A stretch of DNA of 10,199 nt from Myxococcales bacterium (GTDB taxonomy: Bacteria; Myxococcota; Polyangia; Polyangiales; Polyangiaceae). Below the pieces are notes generated by a model, which was not told where the DNA came from, did no database searches, and saw only the letters and a program-made list of their open reading frames with translations. Shown piece by piece: positions 1 through 7,024 of this stretch. The DNA lies in assembly GCA_003151595.1 (NCBI GenBank), contig PLXW01000010.1, forward strand, positions 44,701 to 54,899. Direction: 5' to 3'. Both the position numbers and the translations under genes were made by a program. Position 1 is the stretch's first letter; each line of letters opens with the position of its first letter.

Positions 1-64
1 CGACGACGAGCAACCCCGTCACCGAAAGCACGACCAGCGGCCCCACAAGCTTCGAAGCGCGCAT
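1..64 (-). CDS. Partial N-terminus of an exported or membrane protein
   Basis: Only the first 21 codons are inside the window; the gene continues past base 1. Reading from the ATG at 64 down gives a short basic start (MRASK) followed by a hydrophobic run (roughly LVGPLVVLSVTGLLVV), which looks like a signal peptide or first membrane helix. The start is supported by a clear GAGGAGT ribosome-binding site six bases upstream. The gene lies 57 bp downstream of the Cys-rich lipoprotein gene on the same strand, so the two could be co-transcribed. Function cannot be stated from this fragment; export or membrane insertion is inferred from the hydrophobic segment alone. Confidence 0.6.
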   Translation of the reverse strand, partial: MRASKLVGPLVVLSVTGLLVV

Positions 65-69
65 CGACT

Positions 70-113
70 TACTCCTCACCGCGGGGAAGGCCCGCGCTAC
101 TCCTCACCCGCGG
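70..113. repeat. Direct repeat carrying an SD-like sequence, with a hairpin between copies
   Basis: On the minus strand CCGCGGGTGAGGAGTA (113-98) and CCGCGGTGAGGAGTA (84-70) are near-identical copies, differing by one G and offset by 28-29 bases. Bases 80-85 (CGCGGG) and 91-96 (CCCGCG) pair as a six-base GC stem with a five-base loop that includes the edge of the copy nearer the start codon. Only that copy is correctly spaced for the ATG at 64. It may be a simple duplication of the translation-start region or a small attenuator or accessibility switch; the sequence does not decide between them. Confidence 0.55.
71..77 (-). promoter_or_regulatory. Shine-Dalgarno site of the partial edge gene
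   Basis: On the minus strand this reads GAGGAGT, six bases before the ATG at 64. It is the strongest ribosome-binding site in the window; most other genes here have weak or unrecognisable ones. It lies inside one copy of a duplicated block (see the direct repeat). Confidence 0.6.
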
Positions 114-121
114 CTCACACA

Positions 122-808
122 CTACATCCGGCAGATCTTGTAACCCGGGATCGTCCCCGTGCTGGTGGCGCACGTCAGGCCGTTCGGGCAAACGTTGGTC
201 TCGTTGCACAGCGTGGTCTGCGTCGCCGCCGCGCACGCGCTCGGCGCCGCGCAGACGACCGAGGTGGCAGTGCCGCTGTTCGCGTCTTCGGTCACGCAGC
301 ACACCGTGCCGGGAGCGAAGCCCTGCGCCGCGCAGTCGTCGGCGTTGTCGCACGGGATGGCGAGCGAGCCCTGTTGCGCGCAGGCCGAAGGGGCCGTGCA
401 GGCGAACGTCGTGTTGCCGTTCCCCTGTCCGCTGTTGCTCGTTGTGCGACAGCAGACCGAGTTCGCGGCGTCGCACGTTTGAATGGACGGGTTCACGTTG
501 CAGTCGATCGTCGCGTGCGGCGGCTCCGGCGCGGAGTCGATGCCTGGGTTCGCGTCGACGCTCGGCGCGGCGTCGACGGCATGGCCCGCGTCGGGCTGCG
601 GCTTCGACGGCTTGCCGGCGTCGACCGGCTCGTTCGTGTCGTCGCCCGTCGACGGGACCGCGCCCGAGTCCGGCGATGAGGCGCTCGACGGGCCGTCGAA
701 GAGGCCCGAGTCGGACGCGCCGCCGCACGCCGCCAGGACGACGCTCGCGACAGTGCAGCTCGCGACAGCGCGGAAAGATAGGAAGCGCAACGAAGCTCGA
801 ACGGGCAT
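122..808 (-). CDS. Cys-rich putative lipoprotein
   Basis: A 228-aa protein. The start chosen is the ATG at 808 because it places a short basic N-terminus and hydrophobic stretch directly before a lipobox, L25-A-A-C28, predicting signal peptidase II cleavage and lipidation at Cys28. Residues 29-100 are a low-complexity Asp/Ser/Pro/Ala linker. Residues 101-228 hold 16 cysteines in two similar modules, each with a Cys-Cys pair (119-120 and 170-171) followed by an APSAC motif (139-143 and 188-192). This implies a compact disulfide-bonded domain outside the cytoplasm. Cys-module lipoproteins of this look are common in myxobacteria and mostly uncharacterised. The gene is divergent from the HD-domain gene and upstream of the partial edge gene. 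No convincing SD precedes 808. In-frame starts further upstream would put about 100 non-signal-like residues before the lipobox and are unlikely. No enzymatic motif is visible. Confidence 0.85.
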   Translation of the reverse strand: MPVRASLRFLSFRAVASCTVASVVLAACGGASDSGLFDGPSSASSPDSGAVPSTGDDTNEPVDAGKPSKPQPDAGHAVDAAPSVDANPGIDSAPEPPHATIDCNVNPSIQTCDAANSVCCRTTSNSGQGNGNTTFACTAPSACAQQGSLAIPCDNADDCAAQGFAPGTVCCVTEDANSGTATSVVCAAPSACAAATQTTLCNETNVCPNGLTCATSTGTIPGYKICRM

Positions 809-1014
809 GAAGCTCTGACGTTGATCTACCGCGCGGGCTCGCATCGCGGAAGCCGTGCCCGTCTGTGGGGGTCGTCTCTTGGGCGTCCCTCGCTCGGCAA
901 TTTCCACGGATTCCGGGCAAATGCCGCGCGAGCATGAGCCGGTGTCTGGATGTCGTGCTAACACGCCCCTCCCGTTACCGCGCCGCGCGAGCGCGGTCGC
1001 TTGCCCCCCTCGCA
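809..1014. other. Divergent spacer between the lipoprotein and HD-domain genes
   Basis: This 206-bp region must contain promoters for both flanking genes. I found no convincing -35/-10 pair, SD or palindrome. A TGCTAACAC stretch (956-964) is a weak extended -10 candidate for the HD-domain gene, with no matching -35. Confidence 0.3.
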
Positions 1015-1959
1015 ATGCCCTCCGAAGAGCCGATTCCGACTGCCTCCGCCGATCGCGCGATCGACGCCCTCGAGCAAGCCGCAGAGGCCGCCGAGCGCGG
1101 CGTCGTCCCCGGCAATCTCCCCGGCCTGCCCACACGCGACGACTTCCGCGCGGCCACCAAGCTCGACCCGAAGGCGCTCCGCTTGCGCCTCGACCGCGTC
1201 GTCATGGGGGCCGATCCCGAGCTCGGCCTCGACACGCTCCTCTTCAACGGCGCGCTCGAAGCGTTCTTCCCCGAGGTGCACGCGCTCGTCGGCTTCGGCG
1301 ACGGCGAGTGGCGCCACAAGGACGTTTGGAAGCACACGAAGCAAGTCGTGCGTCAGGCCGTGCCGCGCATCGAGGTGCGGTGGGCCGCGCTGTTTCACGA
1401 CATCGGCAAGGTGAAGACGCGCTCGATCTCGCCCGACGGCAAGGTCCACTTCCTCGGGCACGCCGAGGTCGGCACGCGCATGTTCGAGAAGCTCGATCGC
1501 CGCATGTCGCTCTTCTCGCCCGAGCCGGCGCTGAAGGAGACGGTGCGCTTCCTGGTGCTCCACCACCTGCGCGCGAACCAGTACGAACAGTCGTGGACCG
1601 ACAGCGCCGTGCGCCGCTTCACGCGCGAGCTGGGAGAGCATCTCCCGGATCTGTTGTGCCTCGCGCAGGCCGACATCACGACCAAGCGCCCCGAGAAGAA
1701 GCGGAAGGGGCTCGCGCAGATCGACGAGCTCGCGGCGCGCATCAAGCTGCTCGCGGAGGAAGACGCGAAGGTCCCGCCGCTCCCGTCGGGCGTGGGCGAC
1801 GCGATCATGAAGGCGTTCGGGATCCCGCCGTCGCGCCTCATCGGCGACATCAAGCGCGCGCTCGATGAAGCGATCGTGAAGGGGGAGATCGCGCCGCACC
1901 AGGAGTGCGAGGCGTACGTGGAGTTCGTCGGCGCGAACAAGGGGCGGTTCGGGATCTAG
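1015..1959 (+). CDS. HD-domain protein resembling the body of a CCA-adding tRNA nucleotidyltransferase, without the NTase head
   Basis: A 314-aa protein. Residues 54-90 resemble the helical linker of Cca/poly(A)-polymerase-family enzymes. They are followed by an HD domain with W105-K-H107-T, the HDIG motif 128-131 (metal ligands His128, Asp129), F147-L-G-H149-A-E, the His pair 183-184 and Asp220 in AQAD. In CCA-adding enzymes such an HD domain follows an N-terminal nucleotidyltransferase and may have metal-dependent phosphohydrolase activity. Here there is no NTase domain: the N-terminal 50 residues are a short acidic, Ala-rich stretch. The likely role is a stand-alone metal-dependent phosphohydrolase; the substrate is unknown. 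The ATG at 1015 lacks a clear SD, and an in-frame ATG at 934 would add 27 basic residues. The 3' end converges on the kinase gene with 11 bp between the stops. Confidence 0.85.
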   Translation: MPSEEPIPTASADRAIDALEQAAEAAERGVVPGNLPGLPTRDDFRAATKLDPKALRLRLDRVVMGADPELGLDTLLFNGALEAFFPEVHALVGFGDGEWRHKDVWKHTKQVVRQAVPRIEVRWAALFHDIGKVKTRSISPDGKVHFLGHAEVGTRMFEKLDRRMSLFSPEPALKETVRFLVLHHLRANQYEQSWTDSAVRRFTRELGEHLPDLLCLAQADITTKRPEKKRKGLAQIDELAARIKLLAEEDAKVPPLPSGVGDAIMKAFGIPPSRLIGDIKRALDEAIVKGEIAPHQECEAYVEFVGANKGRFGI

Positions 1960-1970
1960 CCCGTCGCCGC

Positions 1971-4043
1971 TCACTTCTTCGGCGTCCGCTCGTCGATCGC
2001 CGCGATCGTCTTCGCCAGCGATCCATCCTTGTGCATGCACGGCCAGCAATCGCGCGCGCTGAGAAACCCGCAGCCGCGTGTCGGCACGTACGCCTTCAAG
2101 ATCGCCAGCGTGCGTGAGTTGCCGACGTCGGCCGCGCGCGGCAGGAGCGCGTGCTTGCGATCGCACGAATTCGCCGCGCGGAGCTCGACGGTCACTTGCA
2201 CCGCGGGAGTTCCGCGCGCGCGGACGTCGGCCTGCGCGAGCGCCTTCTGCGCGCGGTTCGATGCGGCCGGGTACTCGCTGGCCCACTGCGCGTAGGCGAT
2301 GTCGTAGAGCTCGTCGATCCCGACTGTGCCCAGGCTCGACTCGAGCAGCGAGAACGCTTCGTCGGCCGCGTCGCCCTTGCCGATGGCCGCGTTGCGTACG
2401 TCTTCGAGCACCTTCGGATCGCTCGCCGCCGTGGGATCCGCCTTCACGAGCAATCCCACTTCGCGCATCGCATCGCTCGACGCGCCCGTCGCCAGGTACG
2501 CCTTCAGGAGCGCGCGGTGCACGTCGGCACGCGCCATCTGCTGCGTCTCGAGCGTCGTCAGCGTGGCGATGCCGGTGCCGTAGTCCCCCTTGTCGATGCT
2601 GGCCAGCGCCGCCGAGATCTTGTCGTCGACGCTGGACTCGACGCCGTCGAGATCGTCGACTGTCGACGACGGCGCCGCGCCCCCGTCGCCGCCTACGCTG
2701 CTCGCCGTTCGCAGATGCGCGCGGTTCGCGATCACTGCGCCGAGCGCGACGAGCGAGAGCACCGCCACCAACGCCGCCGCGATCGTCGCGTAGCGCCCGG
2801 CGCTCGAGGGCGGAATCCCCAGACGAATCCCTCCGGACTCTTCGTTCACCTTCGACGGCGCGCTCGCGTACGGCGCGCGCACGATGCTGGGGTTCGAGGT
2901 CGGTGGCGACCCGAGGCGCGCGCTCGCGGGGTACGTGGGCGCGCTCCCCACCGACACACCGAGCACCGGAATCACGCCGCGCGGCTCGATGCGCTGTCGC
3001 TCGACGAGGAGCAGCTCGACGCTCGTCACCGCCTCGTACAGCTCGCGCGCGTCGGTGAACCTGTCGGTCGACTCCTTCTTCATGAGGCGCATCACGATGG
3101 CCTCGACCTCGGGCGGCACGAGCGCCTCGGGAGATCGCTCGGAGAAGGGCGGGACGCGCGCGGTCACGTGCATCCCGAGGAGGCTCACCTTGCTCTCGTG
3201 ATCGAACGGCCGCGAGCCGCTCAGCAGCTCGTAGAGCATGACGCCGACCGCGTAGAGATCCGCGCGCGCGTCGACCGTTTGCCCCAGCGCTTGCTCGGGC
3301 GCCATGTATTCGGGCGTGCCGTAGACCATCCCCATCTGCGTGAGGATCTTCGGCGCGCCGCTCGCCGCCGACGCCGCCGGCTCTTCGCTCGCCAGCTCGC
3401 CCACGGGCACCTTCGCGATCCCGAAGTCGAGGACCTTCACGAAGTCGGGATCGCCCTCGCGCTCCACGAGCATCACGTTCTCGGGCTTCAGATCGCGGTG
3501 CACGATGCCGAGCGCGTGCGCGCGGTGGAGCGCCTGCGCCATCTGGCTCACGATGTGGAGTGCGCGCCCGAGCTCGAGTCGACCTTGCGCCACGACGTCG
3601 CGCAGCGAGTGCCCTTCGACGTACTCCAGCGCGAGGAAGAAGCTCCCGTCCTCGAGCATCCCGAAGTCGGTGGCGGCGGCGACGTTCGGGTGATCGATGT
3701 GCGCGGCGGCCATCGCTTCGCGCTCGAAGCGGGCCACGACCTCGGGCAGATGGCTCATCTCCTGGTGAAGCACCTTCACCGCGAGCCGCTTTCGCATGTG
3801 CGTGTGCTCGGCCTCGTAGACCGCGCCCATGCCCCCTTCGCCCAGCAGGCGATCGATGCGGTAACGCCCGCTCAACGTCTGCCCGATGAGCGCCTTCGCC
3901 TCGGTGCGATGCTGCTCTTTCCGCCGCGCCCCCGGCGTGCCGCGCGGACCGGACGCCGTCGTCGACGACGCGTCCGAGATCGGACGATCGTTCTTCATCG
4001 ACGGTGCCGCGCCGGCGGGATCACGGGGAGGTTTCGGGAGCAT
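1971..4043 (-). CDS. Transmembrane Hanks-type Ser/Thr protein kinase
   Basis: A 690-aa protein whose kinase domain spans about 60-345. Visible motifs are the Gly-rich loop GEGGMGAVYEAEH (68-80), the ATP lysine in LAVK (Lys90), the catalytic loop HRDLKPEN (182-189), DFG (206-208) and APE (248-250), so it should be active. The activation segment is about 20 residues longer than minimal, with a Glu/Ala/Ser-rich insert (215-230) before GTPEYMAPE. Residues 346-417 are a Pro/Ser-rich juxtamembrane linker, 419-439 a single transmembrane helix, and 470-600 repeated Ala/Asp-rich helices resembling TPRs, predicted periplasmic. The last 65 residues contain Cys627, Cys658 and a CWPC pair (666/669), a possible disulfide-bonded sensor module. 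The start at 4043 lies 9 bp after the stop of the outer-membrane protein gene, implying an operon; Met16 (3998) is an alternative. No PASTA or other known sensor repeat is seen. Confidence 0.96.
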   Translation of the reverse strand: MLPKPPRDPAGAAPSMKNDRPISDASSTTASGPRGTPGARRKEQHRTEAKALIGQTLSGRYRIDRLLGEGGMGAVYEAEHTHMRKRLAVKVLHQEMSHLPEVVARFEREAMAAAHIDHPNVAAATDFGMLEDGSFFLALEYVEGHSLRDVVAQGRLELGRALHIVSQMAQALHRAHALGIVHRDLKPENVMLVEREGDPDFVKVLDFGIAKVPVGELASEEPAASAASGAPKILTQMGMVYGTPEYMAPEQALGQTVDARADLYAVGVMLYELLSGSRPFDHESKVSLLGMHVTARVPPFSERSPEALVPPEVEAIVMRLMKKESTDRFTDARELYEAVTSVELLLVERQRIEPRGVIPVLGVSVGSAPTYPASARLGSPPTSNPSIVRAPYASAPSKVNEESGGIRLGIPPSSAGRYATIAAALVAVLSLVALGAVIANRAHLRTASSVGGDGGAAPSSTVDDLDGVESSVDDKISAALASIDKGDYGTGIATLTTLETQQMARADVHRALLKAYLATGASSDAMREVGLLVKADPTAASDPKVLEDVRNAAIGKGDAADEAFSLLESSLGTVGIDELYDIAYAQWASEYPAASNRAQKALAQADVRARGTPAVQVTVELRAANSCDRKHALLPRAADVGNSRTLAILKAYVPTRGCGFLSARDCWPCMHKDGSLAKTIAAIDERTPKK

Positions 4044-4052
4044 CGTGTTCGG

Positions 4053-4724
4053 TTAGAGGTCGAGCCCGATCCCCACGGTCAGAATGACCGCGAACGATTC
4101 GCTGCCGGTGATGATTCCGATCGAATCTCCCGTGCTGGTGATGGTCGCCGGGCGGCCGGTGGGATCGAAGTAGTTCCCGCCCGAGCCGAGCGACGCGCGC
4201 CCCGAGAGCTCGGCGAGCACGACCCACGGCGCGCGCAGCTGGTAGCTGCCGCCGATGCCGAACGGGATCTCGACGAAGCTGCCGCCGGTCGAGGCGACGG
4301 TGGCGTCGACGTTGCTCTGCCCGCCGGTGTTGAAGTTCGGGACGGGCTCCGACGTGTGGTAGCCGGGCGCGCTCACGATGGCGTAGCCGATGCCCACGAA
4401 GAGCCACGCGCGGAGCTTCTCGCTGCCGAGCGGCGGCAGGAACTTCACGCGGCCGCCGAAGCTGGTGATGAAGGGGGCCTTCGCTTCGCCGTCGGCCGCG
4501 AGCTCTTCATCGAAGTACGCGCCGACGCGGATGAGCGGCATGAGCGCGAGGTCGCCGGAGAGGCCGATGATCGGACCGACGCTCCCCTTCAGCCCGCCGC
4601 TGAGGAAGCGCTTCGACAGGCCCGCTTCGAAATTGGCGTCGGCGTGCTGAGCGTGCGCAGGGCGCGTGGCGAAAACCGAGAGCGCAAGTAAGAGTGGAAT
4701 GGGCCAGAGGCGACGCATTTTCAC
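4053..4724 (-). CDS. Putative outer-membrane beta-barrel-like protein
   Basis: A 223-aa protein. A basic N-terminus and a hydrophobic Leu/Ala stretch end in RPAHA, a good signal peptidase I site after about residue 25. The mature part alternates hydrophobic and polar residues, is rich in Gly, Ser and aromatics (for example WLFVGIGYAIVSAPGYH and FVEIPFGIGGSYQL), and ends in a final beta strand, VGIGLDL. This is the look of a small 8-10-stranded outer-membrane barrel, although no specific family was recognised. The annotated start is a GTG; an ATG two codons in (4718) is equally possible, and no clear SD decides between them. The stop lies 9 bp before the kinase start, so both are probably made from one transcript. 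The protein could be a surface partner of the kinase, but only their adjacency suggests it. Confidence 0.78.
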   Translation of the reverse strand: MKMRRLWPIPLLLALSVFATRPAHAQHADANFEAGLSKRFLSGGLKGSVGPIIGLSGDLALMPLIRVGAYFDEELAADGEAKAPFITSFGGRVKFLPPLGSEKLRAWLFVGIGYAIVSAPGYHTSEPVPNFNTGGQSNVDATVASTGGSFVEIPFGIGGSYQLRAPWVVLAELSGRASLGSGGNYFDPTGRPATITSTGDSIGIITGSESFAVILTVGIGLDL

Positions 4725-4828
4725 CGGCCGACACTAGCACTCTCCGCGCGATTCGACCCCGTTCGCGATCGCACGGCTCGTCGGAAAAATCAGGGGAATC
4801 CGGCCCCGGCGATCGCCGCCTTGCGAGA
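4725..4828. other. Intergenic spacer with two GCGATCGC sites
   Basis: This 104-bp gap lies between the SirB1-family stop (4829) and the start of the outer-membrane protein/kinase pair, both on the minus strand. It contains GCGATCGC at 4765-4772 and at 4809-4816; the second is the core of a perfect 12-bp palindrome at 4807-4818. No convincing -35/-10 pair or terminator with a T-run was seen. The promoter of the downstream pair is presumably here. Confidence 0.4.
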
Positions 4829-5704
4829 CTAATTGAGCGTTCGTCGCGCGGAGGCGAGCGCGCTCACCCGCGCCAGGTGCGCGCGAATGGCTCCCGCGTC
4901 CGAGGCGGACGGGTCGAGGGAGAGCACGCGCTCCAGGTCTTCGCGCGCGGCTTCCGCCGCCCCCAGCTTCGCCGCCACGAGCCCGCGCTCCTTCAACGCC
5001 AGCGTGCTCGGCGTGAGGCTCACGATGCGATCGAGCGCGAGGTGCGCGCGCGCGTGGTCGCCGCGCTGCAAGTAGATCGCCTTCAAGTTGGTGAGCACGC
5101 GCACGAGCACGGCGCGCGACGACGCCGCCGCGAGGTGTTGCGGTTCGAGCGTCGCGTCCGGCCCGAGCGCGCGCGTGACCATCCGCACGAGCGCCGCTTC
5201 ATCGAGCACGCGCCCGCCGTAGAACGGATCGACGATGAGCGGCGCTCCGCCCACCCGCTCGATGCGCACCAGAAAATGCCCCGGAAACCCGACGCCCGAG
5301 GCCGGCACGCCGACCCGCCGCGCGATCTCGCAGTAGACGATGGCCAGCGAGATCGGGATCCCCACGCGCCGCTCGAGCACGTCGGCCAGCAGGCTGTTGC
5401 GCGGGTCGTAGTAGTCCTTCTCGTTCCCGCGGAAGCCGAGCGTCCCGAAGATGTGCGTAGCCAGACGCGCCGCCTGATGCTCGGCCGGCTCGCTCGCGAG
5501 GTCTTCGGCGGCGAGCGGCGTCGCCATCGCATCGAGCTCCGTGAGCGCCCGCGCCACGTCGTACCCGGCGTAAACATCGCGCGCCACGAGCGCCGCACCG
5601 AGCGCCACGTCGATCGCTTCATCCGGCAGCGCCGCGAGGTCCTCGAAGCGGCGAGGGAGCGTCGGCGCCGCGTTCGCGGGGGCTTTGGCGACGGGCGCGG
5701 TCAT
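4829..5704 (-). CDS. SirB1/YchA-family protein (transglutaminase-like plus TPR)
   Basis: A 291-aa protein. The family signature is clear: GFRGNEKDYYDPRNS (90-104), VLERRVGIPISLAIVY (109-124), GVGFPGHFLVR (137-147) and DPFYGGRVL (159-167). This is the transglutaminase-like domain of the SirB1 (UPF0162) family. His143 and Asp159 fit the fold's usual active-site positions. Cys125 is nearby, but its position varies in the family, so activity is uncertain. Residues 200-265 form paired helices resembling one or two TPR units, as in longer family members. The protein is predicted cytoplasmic. In other bacteria these genes often lie near prfA/hemK, but here the context differs. The ATG at 5704 lacks a visible SD and is preceded by a seven-codon open frame (5724-5701) that overlaps it by ATGA. 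The gene is divergent from the deoxyhypusine-synthase-family gene with a 67-bp spacer. Confidence 0.9.
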   Translation of the reverse strand: MTAPVAKAPANAAPTLPRRFEDLAALPDEAIDVALGAALVARDVYAGYDVARALTELDAMATPLAAEDLASEPAEHQAARLATHIFGTLGFRGNEKDYYDPRNSLLADVLERRVGIPISLAIVYCEIARRVGVPASGVGFPGHFLVRIERVGGAPLIVDPFYGGRVLDEAALVRMVTRALGPDATLEPQHLAAASSRAVLVRVLTNLKAIYLQRGDHARAHLALDRIVSLTPSTLALKERGLVAAKLGAAEAAREDLERVLSLDPSASDAGAIRAHLARVSALASARRTLN

Positions 5705-5715
5705 TGCGGGGTCAG

Positions 5716-5780
5716 CGTGGGCATGGTTCGCCCTTTACGCAAGGCGCGGCGGGTGCGAAAGAGCGCGTCCCATGCCCACG
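5716..5780. repeat. 11-bp inverted repeat spanning the divergent SirB1/DHS start region
   Basis: CGTGGGCATGG (5716-5726) and its exact reverse complement CCATGCCCACG (5770-5780) face each other across 43 bases. The right copy contains the start codon of the deoxyhypusine-synthase-family gene; the left copy contains a mirrored ATG on the minus strand, 20 bases before the SirB1-family start. It may be a symmetric operator or a chance match. The 67-bp spacer must hold both promoters, but no clear -35/-10 pair was identified. Confidence 0.45.
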
Positions 5781-7013
5781 TCCGACACTGGCGGCAAGTC
5801 CGCCGCCCCGGCCTCCAAGCGCACCGTCCGCAGGGATTTCGAGCGCGCGCGCACCGTTCATCCCGTCGGCATCACCGGGAAAGAGCGCCCCGCCGACATC
5901 CTCGCGCACATGTTCCCGGCGTACGTCGGTCGCCAGGAGCGCACCGCGTTCGAGCTCATGCAGCGAAGCTCGCGCGAGGACACCTGCACCTTCCTCACGT
6001 TCAGCGGCGCGATGACGCCGGCCGGGCTTCATCAGTCGTGCATCATCCCGCTCATCGAGCGCGGCCTCGTCGACTGCATCACGACGACCGGCGCGAACCT
6101 CTACCACGACGCCCACCGCATCATCGGCCACGCCATCCGCGAGATCGATCCCAACGCAGGCGATCTCCAGTACCGGCTCGCGCGCGTCATCCGCATCTAC
6201 GACCTCGGCTTCTGGGAAGAGACGCTGCTGGAGACCGATCGCCTCTTCAGCGCGATCCTCCGCAAGCCCGAGTTCCAGAAGAGAATGACGACGCCCGAGC
6301 TCCACTACTTGCTCGGCAAGAACATCTTCGAGATCGAAGCCGCGCTCGGCGTGCAGAGCCCGTCACTCCTCTCGACCGCCTACAAATATGGCGTGCCGAT
6401 CTTCGTCGGCGCCGTTCAGGACGGATCGATCTTCCTCAACATCGTGAAGATGAAGAGGCTGCTCGGCAAAGAGTTCAAGCTCGAGATCGACGTGAACGAC
6501 GACGTCTTCGAGATGGGCGCCATGCAGCACCACTGCTTCGGCACGCTCAAGAAGAAGATGGCCGTGTGGATCCTCGGCGGCGGCGTGCCGAAGAACTACA
6601 CGCTGCAAGGCGAGCCGCTCCTCGATCAGATCCTCGGCGTGCCCACCACCGGCTTCGACTTCGACGTTCAGTTCTGCGTCGACCCGGTCGACAACGGCGC
6701 GCTCTCGTCGTGTCCGGCAGGCGAAGGGCACACGTGGGGGAAGGTCTCGGCGGAGAGCGTGCAGTACGGATCGATGTACGTGCATTGCGACGTCACGGCG
6801 GTGTTCCCGTGGCTCACGTACGCGCTCCTGAGCGATCCGACGGTGCACCGCAAGCCCCGGCGCCTCTACCACGCGCGACGTGACGCCGTGGCGAAGCTCG
6901 ACGGGATCGTGAAGAAGCGCGGCAAGGATCTCGCGCCGACGATGGAGTATCCGCTCCCGAAGGCGAAGGCCGCCAAGGCGAAGAAGAGCGGCAAGCTCGC
7001 GAAGAAGCGCTAG
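5772..7013 (+). CDS. Deoxyhypusine synthase-family protein (bacterial DHS-like)
   Basis: A 413-aa NAD-dependent aminobutyl-transferase-fold enzyme. Visible family elements are the N-terminal DFERA segment (22-26), FSGAMTPAG (77-85), VDCITTTGANLYHD (100-113, NAD site), LGGGVPKNYTLQ (268-279) and the active-site block E318-G-H-T-W322-G-K324. Lys324 matches the catalytic lysine (Lys329) of the human enzyme. In archaea and eukaryotes the family transfers aminobutyl from spermidine to the eIF5A lysine. Bacteria lack eIF5A, and related enzymes can make homospermidine or other polyamine products, so the substrate here is unknown. Asn275 and Leu311 replace two spermidine-site residues (human His288, Asp316). 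The last 18 residues are a basic, disordered Lys/Ala tail. The ATG at 5772 is preferred over an in-frame start at 5685, which would overlap the divergent gene. An amidase follows after 11 bp, suggesting a shared pathway. Confidence 0.93.
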   Translation: MPTSDTGGKSAAPASKRTVRRDFERARTVHPVGITGKERPADILAHMFPAYVGRQERTAFELMQRSSREDTCTFLTFSGAMTPAGLHQSCIIPLIERGLVDCITTTGANLYHDAHRIIGHAIREIDPNAGDLQYRLARVIRIYDLGFWEETLLETDRLFSAILRKPEFQKRMTTPELHYLLGKNIFEIEAALGVQSPSLLSTAYKYGVPIFVGAVQDGSIFLNIVKMKRLLGKEFKLEIDVNDDVFEMGAMQHHCFGTLKKKMAVWILGGGVPKNYTLQGEPLLDQILGVPTTGFDFDVQFCVDPVDNGALSSCPAGEGHTWGKVSAESVQYGSMYVHCDVTAVFPWLTYALLSDPTVHRKPRRLYHARRDAVAKLDGIVKKRGKDLAPTMEYPLPKAKAAKAKKSGKLAKKR

Positions 7014-7024
7014 AACAGCGGGCG

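Noticed and set aside
939..964. Possible sigma-54 promoter before the HD-domain gene
   Set aside because: GG and GC elements are present but spaced seven rather than ten bases apart.
2151..4691. 846-codon plus-strand open frame opposite the kinase and barrel genes
   Set aside because: Its product is Arg/His/Ala-rich without any domain. It exists because G/C-ending codons on the minus strand avoid stops in the antisense frame.
5685..5771. Upstream extension of the DHS-like protein to an ATG at 5685
   Set aside because: It would overlap the SirB1-family coding start and adds 29 residues with no family similarity; 5772 fits better.
4694..6883. 729-codon plus-strand open frame across the SirB1-family and DHS-like genes
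   Set aside because: Arg-rich, domain-free, and overlaps two genes with clear family motifs; a GC shadow.
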